47,643 nt of DNA from Myxococcota bacterium (GTDB lineage: Bacteria; Myxococcota_A; Polyangia; Palsa-1104; JAEUJZ01): the NCBI GenBank assembly GCA_025057315.1, contig JANWXW010000038.1:1-47643 (forward strand). The letters are read 5' to 3'. The position numbers were made by a program, and so were the translations under genes. This document shows positions 43,102 to 47,643 of this stretch, piece after piece (position 1 is the first letter of the stretch; each line of letters opens with the position of its first letter). The notes beneath the pieces are model-generated. The model was not told the DNA's origin, did not search any database, and saw only the letters and a program-made list of their open reading frames with translations.

Positions 43102-43549
43102 GCCCCTGGCGAGTGCCCCAGAGCAGGGCGTCCAGGCCGAGCACACGCCCCGATGGGCAGGCCAACAACGCCAGCAGGGCCGCCCCCAGCGGAAGCAGCG
43201 GGCTAGAAGAAGCATCGCCCAGCAGCAGCAGCTGGTTCGCTATCAACACAAAACCCACCAGGGCCGCGCCGCGCGACACGAGGCCGACCAACAGCGCCGC
43301 CCCAGCGCACAGCTCCAGCAACGCGACGGCAATGCTCACCGCCTGGCCATGGTGCAGGGCCTGATGGAGCACCGGGATGTAAAAGCGATAGGCGGTGCCG
43401 GCCTGCAGCGCCGCCTCGACCTTGCCCAGCACCAGGGGCTGCGTGAGCCATCCTGACTCCACCTTGCCAAAGCCGGAGATGGCCAGAAACCACCCGCAGC
43501 ACAGCCGCAGGGGCAGAAGCCATACCAGCCGCGCGTGCAGGTCAAACAT
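43079..43549 (-). CDS. DoxX-family membrane protein
   Basis: The 156-residue protein has four predicted membrane segments. It shows the DoxX pattern, with LRLCCGWFLAISGFGKVESG near the N-terminus, then AVALLELCAGAALLVGL and LVGFVLIANQLLLLG. DoxX-like proteins are quinone- or redox-linked membrane proteins of uncertain function. It converges on the OPX gene and overlaps its 3' end by 23 bases. The 221-base gap on its other side has a run of nine A residues and, at the far end, the promoter at 43720-43748. Confidence 0.8.
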   Translation of the reverse strand: MFDLHARLVWLLPLRLCCGWFLAISGFGKVESGWLTQPLVLGKVEAALQAGTAYRFYIPVLHQALHHGQAVSIAVALLELCAGAALLVGLVSRGAALVGFVLIANQLLLLGDASSSPLLPLGAALLALLACPSGRVLGLDALLWGTRQGLRRGARE

Positions 43550-43719
43550 GGACGGAGGCTATCGCCCCGGCGCGCAGCGTGCAAAAAAAAACAGCCCTGC
43601 CCCAGCCGCTCTAATGACTCGCGGCGGCCTTCCAGGAAGCGGAGAGGACGGCCCGCGACACCAGCTCCTGTGCCCCAGCAGCAAAGACCCTTAGGGCCTG
43701 GGCTTGAAGGCTTGCCTGC

Positions 43720-43748
43720 TTGCACCTGGGGCGGGCCAGGGCTAAAGT
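43720..43748 (+). promoter_or_regulatory. Promoter of the ACT/UPF0210 operon
   Basis: TTGCAC (43720-43725), a 17-base spacer and TAAAGT (43743-43748). The leader to the ATG at 43771 would be about 16 bases, so this is a leadered promoter. Confidence 0.5.
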
Positions 43749-43770
43749 GCCGCCCGTCCGCAGGCCCTGG

Positions 43771-44364
43771 ATGTCCCGCATCATCACCCACGCCGACATC
43801 GCCGCCTTGCCCGACGGGAGCATCCTGGATGTCCCCGAGGATGCCCAGCTGACGCCCCTGGCGGAGGAGCGGGCTCGTGCCCGCGGCATCACGCTGCGCC
43901 GTGGACCGGACACGGCGGCCCTGGTGCAGGCAGTCACCGAGCAGGTCATGGCCCGCCTCGGCGCCTTCCACGCGGGCGACGTCGAGCGCATCACCCAGGA
44001 GGTCCTGGCGGCACTGTCCAGCGAGGGCGCCCGGCAGCCGGGCAGCCTCGACTACTGTGCAGCTTACCTGGAGGCAGAACGGGCCCGCGCCCGCCGACGC
44101 GCCATCATCACCACCACCGGCCGCAACGCCCCGGGCATCGTCGCCCGCCTCACCACCGAGATCGCTCGCTTGGGCGGTGACATCCTGGACATATCGCAGA
44201 CGCTGGTCGCCGAGTACTTTACCATGATCCTGGTTGTGGACACGGCGGCGCTCAGCTGTGACTTTGCTGCCTTTAAGGCGCACATCGAAGCCACCTGCCA
44301 CCAAATGGCCATCCAGTGCATGGTCATGCACGAGGATGTGCTCACATCGCTGAGCCGGGTGTAG
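43771..44364 (+). CDS. ACT-domain protein (UPF0237-like) with an N-terminal extension
   Basis: The 197-residue protein ends in an ACT domain (about 110-195, AIITTTGRNAPGIVARLTTE), like the small UPF0237 proteins usually found beside UPF0210. Those are about 90 residues, so the first 105 residues are an extension. Its start, ITHADIAALPDGSILDVPED then TPLAEERARARGI, resembles the TPLA-type N-terminal segments seen in some microcompartment-linked enzymes; this is recollection. The stop at 44364 and the next ATG at 44367 are two bases apart, so the two genes are coupled. A ligand-sensing partner for the UPF0210 protein is likely. Confidence 0.88.
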   Translation: MSRIITHADIAALPDGSILDVPEDAQLTPLAEERARARGITLRRGPDTAALVQAVTEQVMARLGAFHAGDVERITQEVLAALSSEGARQPGSLDYCAAYLEAERARARRRAIITTTGRNAPGIVARLTTEIARLGGDILDISQTLVAEYFTMILVVDTAALSCDFAAFKAHIEATCHQMAIQCMVMHEDVLTSLSRV

Positions 44365-44366
44365 CC

Positions 44367-45746
44367 ATGGTCTTCGACAACCAGGAGGCGCGCTCCATCC
44401 TGCGGATGATCGAGACCGAGCATCTTGACATCCGTGCCGTCACCTTGGGCGTTTCGCTGCGCGGCTGTGCTGCAGCCTCGCTCGCAGAGACGTGCGACCG
44501 CGTCTACGACCACCTCATGCGGGTTGCGGCCCGCCTGGTCCCGGTGGCGGCAGAGGTCCAGGCAGCCTACGGTGTGCCGATCGTCAACAAACGGGTTGCC
44601 GTTACACCCGTGGCCCTCATCGGCGAGCCCAGCGGCGCGCGCAGCTACGTGCCCCTGGCCCATGTGCTGGACCGCGCCGCGGCGGAACTGGGCATTGACT
44701 ACATCGCTGGCTTTTCCGCCCTGGTGGAAAAGGGCATGACGGCGGGGGATTGTGTTCTCATTGACTCGATCCCAGAAGCCCTTGCGACCACTGAGCGCGT
44801 CTGCAGCTCGGTGAATGTGGCCACCACCCGCGCCGGCATCAACATGGACGCGGTGCTGGCCATGGGGCACGTGATCAAAGCCCTTGCCGAGCGGACGGCC
44901 GACCGGGACGGCATTGGCTGCGCCAAGCTGGTCACCTTTGCCAACATGCCGGAGGACAACCCCTTTGTCGCCGGAGCGATGCATGGCGTGGGCGAGGGCG
45001 ACCTGTCGCTTAACGTCGGCGTCAGTGGTCCCGGCGTGGTGCTCTCGGCCCTGCGGCGCCTGCGCGAGGGTCCTGGACGGGTCACGCTCAGCGAGGTGGC
45101 CGAGACCATCAAGCGCATGGCCTTCAAGGTCACCCGCGCCGGCGAGCTCATCGGCCGCGAAGTGGCGCGGCGCCTCGGCCCGCAGGTGCGCTTTGGCATC
45201 GTCGACCTGTCGCTGGCACCGACCCCGGTCATTGGCGACAGCGTGGCCGAGATCCTAGAGGTGATGGGCTTGGAGCGCACCGGGTGCCCCGGCACCACCG
45301 CCGCCCTGGCCTTGCTCACCGACGCCGTCAAGAAGGGCGGCGCCATGGCCTCTAGCAGCGTCGGGGGGCTGTCGGGTGCCTTCATCCCGGTCGCCGAGGA
45401 CCACGACATGGCTGCCGCGGTGGAGGCAGGCGCGCTGTCGCTCGCCAAGCTGGAGGCGATGACCGCCGTCTGCTCGGTGGGCCTGGACATGGTGGCCGTG
45501 CCCGGCGACACCAGCGCCGAGACCCTGGCGGCCATCATCGCCGATGAGATCGCCATCGGTGTGTTCAACGGCAAGACCACCGCCGTGCGCATCATCCCCG
45601 TGCCCGGCAAAAGAGCAGGAGAGCGGGCGGTCTATGGCGGCCTGCTCGGGGAGGCGCCCATCATGGCCGTGTCGAGCTTTTCTCCAAGCAGCTTCGTCCG
45701 CATGGGCGGCCGCATCCCGGCTCCTCTCATCTCGCTGCGCAACTGA
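44367..45746 (+). CDS. UPF0210/DUF711 (PFL-family) protein
   Basis: The 459-residue protein matches the DUF711/UPF0210 family in length and motifs. It has an N-terminal DIRAVTLGVSLRGCAAAS, VNKRVAVTPVALIGEPSGA, NVATTRAGINMDAVL, then GPGVVLSALRR and DLSLAPTPVIGDSVAEIL. The C-terminus has SVGLDMVAVPGDTSAETLAA and an IGVFNGKTTAVRIIPVPGK. Family members resemble glycyl-radical-fold proteins but lack the activation signature. Function is unknown. It is almost always paired with the UPF0237 ACT protein, as here. The start at 44367 sits just after the upstream stop. Confidence 0.93.
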   Translation: MVFDNQEARSILRMIETEHLDIRAVTLGVSLRGCAAASLAETCDRVYDHLMRVAARLVPVAAEVQAAYGVPIVNKRVAVTPVALIGEPSGARSYVPLAHVLDRAAAELGIDYIAGFSALVEKGMTAGDCVLIDSIPEALATTERVCSSVNVATTRAGINMDAVLAMGHVIKALAERTADRDGIGCAKLVTFANMPEDNPFVAGAMHGVGEGDLSLNVGVSGPGVVLSALRRLREGPGRVTLSEVAETIKRMAFKVTRAGELIGREVARRLGPQVRFGIVDLSLAPTPVIGDSVAEILEVMGLERTGCPGTTAALALLTDAVKKGGAMASSSVGGLSGAFIPVAEDHDMAAAVEAGALSLAKLEAMTAVCSVGLDMVAVPGDTSAETLAAIIADEIAIGVFNGKTTAVRIIPVPGKRAGERAVYGGLLGEAPIMAVSSFSPSSFVRMGGRIPAPLISLRN

Positions 45747-45886
45747 AGCATGGCGCAACCGGCCCCGGCCCTCCTAGACGCCCAGGGACCAGGCCGGCGG
45801 CCCCTCGCCCACCCCCGGTGCGCCACCATCCCCTGGATCCCGGGCACCAGCGGCGCGCCTGCCGCCGCGACCCCACCCTTTCTACC

Positions 45887-45906
45887 AGAACCTGGCAGAA
45901 CCTGGC
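45887..45906 (+). repeat. 10-bp tandem repeat
   Basis: AGAACCTGGC occurs twice head to tail (45887-45896, 45897-45906) in the 225-base gap before the muramidase gene, about 30 bases before its -35 box. Confidence 0.6.
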
Positions 45907-45936
45907 GCCAGGCCCGCAGCCGCAACAGGTCCCTGC

Positions 45937-45964
45937 TTGCACCCGAGGCCAGGGCGCCTAGGAT
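45937..45964 (+). promoter_or_regulatory. Promoter of the NamZ-like gene
   Basis: TTGCAC (45937-45942), a 16-base spacer and TAGGAT (45959-45964), seven bases before the GTG at 45972. Confidence 0.5.
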
Positions 45965-45971
45965 CGGCCTC

Positions 45972-47174
45972 GTGCAGCTTGGAATCGATCGTCTGCTGCG
46001 GGAGGACCGCCTGCGCGCCCCCTTGCGCGGCCGCCGCGTGGCCCTGCTCGGTCACCCTGCCTCGGTCACCGCCGAGCTGCGCCATAGCCTCGATGCACTC
46101 TGCGCCATCGGGGATGTCCGCCTCAGCTGTGCCTTCGGACCGCAGCACGGCATGAAGGGCGACAAGCAGGACAACATGATCGAAACCCCGGACGAGATCG
46201 ATCCCGTCCACGGCATCCCGGTCTACAGCCTGTACGGCCGCGTGCGCCGGCCCACCGACCAGATGCTCGATGCCTTCGATGTCCTGCTGGTGGACCTGCA
46301 GGACGTGGGCACGCGCGTCTATACCTTCATCACGACCTTGCTGTATATGATGCAGGGTTGCGCCCGCGCCGGCCGAGCGGTATGGGTACTCGACCGCCCC
46401 AACCCGGCCGGCCGTCCGGTGGAGGGCACGCTGCTCCGGCCGGGGGCAGACAGCTTTGTTGGTGCCGGCCCGATGCCCATGCGCCACGGGCTCACCATCG
46501 GGGAGATGGCGCGCTGGTTTCAGCATCACTTTCGCCTCGACCTGGACCTCCAGGTCATCGCCATGCAGGGCTACGACCCAGAGAGCGGCCCGGGCTTTGG
46601 CTGGCCGCTGGGGGAACTGTCCTGGGTCAATCCCAGCCCCAATGCGGCCAGCCTGAGCATGGCCCGGTGCTACGCCGGCACCGTCCTGCTGGAGGGGACC
46701 ACCTTGTCCGAAGGGCGCGGCACGACGCGGCCCCTGGAAGGCGTGGGGGCTCCGGACCTGGACGTGGCTGCCCTGCTGCGACAGATGCACCAGCTGGCGC
46801 CGGAATGGCTCGAGGGGTGCCGGCTCCGGCCCTGCTTTTTCTGCCCGACCTTTCACAAGCACGCCGGCAGCCTGTGCCGCGGCCTGCAGATCCACGTCGA
46901 CGACGCGGGCTACAAGCACGATCGCTTCCGGCCCTATCGCCTCATCGCGCTGCTGCTCAAGGCCCTGCGGCGCCTGCGCCCGGACTACCCGCTGTGGCGG
47001 GACTTCCCCTACGAGTACGTGACGGATCGCTTGCCCATCGACACCATCAGCGGGGGCAGCGACCTGCGGCGCTGGGTCGACGATGCAGCCGCAGACCCCT
47101 CGGATCTGGAGGCCCTGCTGCAACCGGATGAGGCAGCCTGGCGGGAGGAGCGCCGCGCGTTTGTCCTCTACTAG
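45972..47174 (+). CDS. NamZ-like exo-beta-N-acetylmuramidase (DUF1343)
   Basis: The 400-residue protein matches the NamZ/DUF1343 family. FGPQHGMKGDKQDNM is at about 55-70, then DLQDVGTRVYTFITTLLYMM, DRPNPAGRPVEG and MPMRHGLTIGEMARWF. LEGTTLSEGRGTTRPLEGVG and a C-terminal GLQIHVDD follow. NamZ releases MurNAc from the non-reducing end of peptidoglycan fragments. There is no signal peptide after the GTG at 45972, and the 74 upstream codons of the longer frame are not family-like, so cytoplasmic wall recycling is suggested. GTG is chosen because GLVQLGIDRLL aligns with the family start and a -10 box lies seven bases upstream. Confidence 0.88.
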   Translation: MQLGIDRLLREDRLRAPLRGRRVALLGHPASVTAELRHSLDALCAIGDVRLSCAFGPQHGMKGDKQDNMIETPDEIDPVHGIPVYSLYGRVRRPTDQMLDAFDVLLVDLQDVGTRVYTFITTLLYMMQGCARAGRAVWVLDRPNPAGRPVEGTLLRPGADSFVGAGPMPMRHGLTIGEMARWFQHHFRLDLDLQVIAMQGYDPESGPGFGWPLGELSWVNPSPNAASLSMARCYAGTVLLEGTTLSEGRGTTRPLEGVGAPDLDVAALLRQMHQLAPEWLEGCRLRPCFFCPTFHKHAGSLCRGLQIHVDDAGYKHDRFRPYRLIALLLKALRRLRPDYPLWRDFPYEYVTDRLPIDTISGGSDLRRWVDDAAADPSDLEALLQPDEAAWREERRAFVLY

Positions 47175-47198
47175 GGTGGTGCGGTCTGCCCCGCACGG

Positions 47199-47217
47199 TC
47201 GGGTCGCGGCCCCGACG
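47199..47217. terminator. Possible terminator hairpin between convergent genes
   Basis: GTCGGG (47199-47204) and CCCGAC (47212-47217) pair around a seven-base loop. No U tract follows. Bases 47218-47362 show nothing else I recognise. Confidence 0.35.
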
Positions 47218-47362
47218 GGCCCGGTTGCAAGGGCAAGCCCCGCTGGCCACCATCCTGCGGCGGAGGCGGCTCCACGGCGCGCATTGCAAGACGCAGATCG
47301 ATGGGAAGCAGGCCCCTGGCTCCTCCCGCGCACCGGCGGGTGGGTTGACCCGGCCGCCGGCG

Positions 47363-47643
47363 TTACGGCTTCAGCGGCCCAAAACGCGCCTCGTAGGCGC
47401 GCAGCTGCGCCTCCAGCTCCCGGGCCCGCTCCTCTGCGGCCTGCCGCGCCTGCTCGGCGGCCTGCCGCGCCTGCTCTGCGGCCTGCCGCGCCTGCTCTGC
47501 GACCTGCCATGCCTCCTCCGCGCTTGGCACCAGCTGACCCTGGGCCGTATACCAGCGCGCCCACGGCCCCTCCACGCCCCGCCACACCCCCTCCCACACC
47601 CCCAGCGCCAGCCCCAGACGCTCGCTCGGCAGCCGCCCAGCCC
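47363..47643 (-). CDS. Uma2-family endonuclease-like protein, C-terminal part only
   Basis: The frame is open to the window edge and ends at TAA 47365-47363, so the gene is cut by the window. The visible part reads GRLPSERLGLALGVWEGVW and RWYTAQGQLVPSAEEA, the typical C-terminus of Uma2 (DUF820, PD-(D/E)XK-fold) proteins. A heptad coiled coil follows, with the repeat AEQARQA, ending LEAQLRAYEARFGPLKP. The catalytic domain lies outside the window. Members are common in multiple copies in some lineages and their function is unsettled. An internal GTG could start a short ORF, but the frame continues upstream with family-like residues. Confidence 0.8.
   Translation of the reverse strand, partial: AGRLPSERLGLALGVWEGVWRGVEGPWARWYTAQGQLVPSAEEAWQVAEQARQAAEQARQAAEQARQAAEERARELEAQLRAYEARFGPLKP
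47439..47501 (-). repeat. 21-bp tandem repeat inside the Uma2-like gene
   Basis: Three head-to-tail 21-bp units (47439-47459, 47460-47480, 47481-47501) encode the heptad AEQARQA. Units 2 and 3 are identical and unit 1 differs by one base. Diverged units flank them on both sides (47418-47438, 47502-47522). Confidence 0.85.

Noticed and set aside
43563..43600. Poly-A run near 43583 as a terminator of the ACT/UPF0210 or DoxX genes
   Set aside because: No stem precedes it on either strand, and it lies upstream of the DoxX-like gene rather than after any gene.
47418..47522. Short regular repeats as a possible CRISPR
   Set aside because: There are no spacers. The units are contiguous 21-mers in frame that encode coiled-coil heptads.

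Overview
The window is high-GC, gene-dense bacterial chromosome (about two thirds G+C by eye). It looks like Myxococcota or a related deltaproteobacterial lineage. The signs are tandem FHA domains on a membrane protein, a Ser/Thr kinase-like receptor with a Pro/Ala-rich linker, an NtrC-type regulator, a zinc-ribbon/TPR membrane protein of the AgmX/GltJ style, several Cys-rich or Asp-Leu-rich lipoproteins, a thrombospondin type 3 lipoprotein and a class-3-like OPX/beta-barrel polysaccharide exporter. No rRNA, CRISPR array, prophage or complete insertion sequence was seen. One tRNA gene, Gly(CCC), is present.

Layout. 0-3.5 kb: FHA membrane protein, hemE, and a small acidic protein whose frame continues past an in-frame TAA. 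3.6-9.5 kb: Cys-rich lipoprotein, alaS coupled to a cation/proton antiporter, and a small ORF with a strong ribosome binding site. 9.5-13.2 kb: glmU facing a GT-C-like membrane protein across a divergent promoter, then a family 2 glycosyltransferase. 13.3-16.9 kb: sigma-54 response regulator, RluA-type pseudouridine synthase, moeA. 16.9-21.5 kb: a large lipoprotein joining amidohydrolase, thrombospondin type 3 and OB-fold-like parts, then a methyltransferase and a second GT-C-like protein. 21.8-26.0 kb: an envelope operon of outer-membrane barrel, TonB-like protein and zinc-ribbon/TPR protein. 26.1-32.0 kb: metzincin lipoprotein with a HEAT-repeat partner, a duplicated metallo-beta-lactamase-fold lipoprotein, a small barrel and a lipoprotein. 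32.1-34.6 kb: BamD-like lipoprotein, TPR protein, a gene-poor 600-base patch and a small acidic protein. 34.8-37.6 kb: kinase-like receptor. 37.9-43.5 kb: tRNA-Gly and a polysaccharide cluster (ligase/polymerase, Cys-pair helical protein, barrel, OPX protein), then a DoxX-like gene. 43.7-47.6 kb: an ACT-domain/UPF0210 pair, a NamZ-like muramidase and the C-terminal end of a Uma2-family protein running off the window.

Four observations stand out. First, many operon-leading genes have a -10-like TANNNT box 6-8 bases before the start codon, often with a -35 box 16-18 bases further up, which suggests widespread leaderless transcripts. Second, the FHA protein and the kinase-like protein, 33 kb apart, share the same extracytoplasmic C-terminal module, and the kinase domain carries Arg in place of its ATP-binding Lys. 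Third, the polysaccharide cluster pairs a short OPX protein with a separate outer-membrane barrel. Fourth, a coding frame near 3.4 kb is interrupted by a single stop codon. All functional calls rest on reading motifs by eye. No database search was run.
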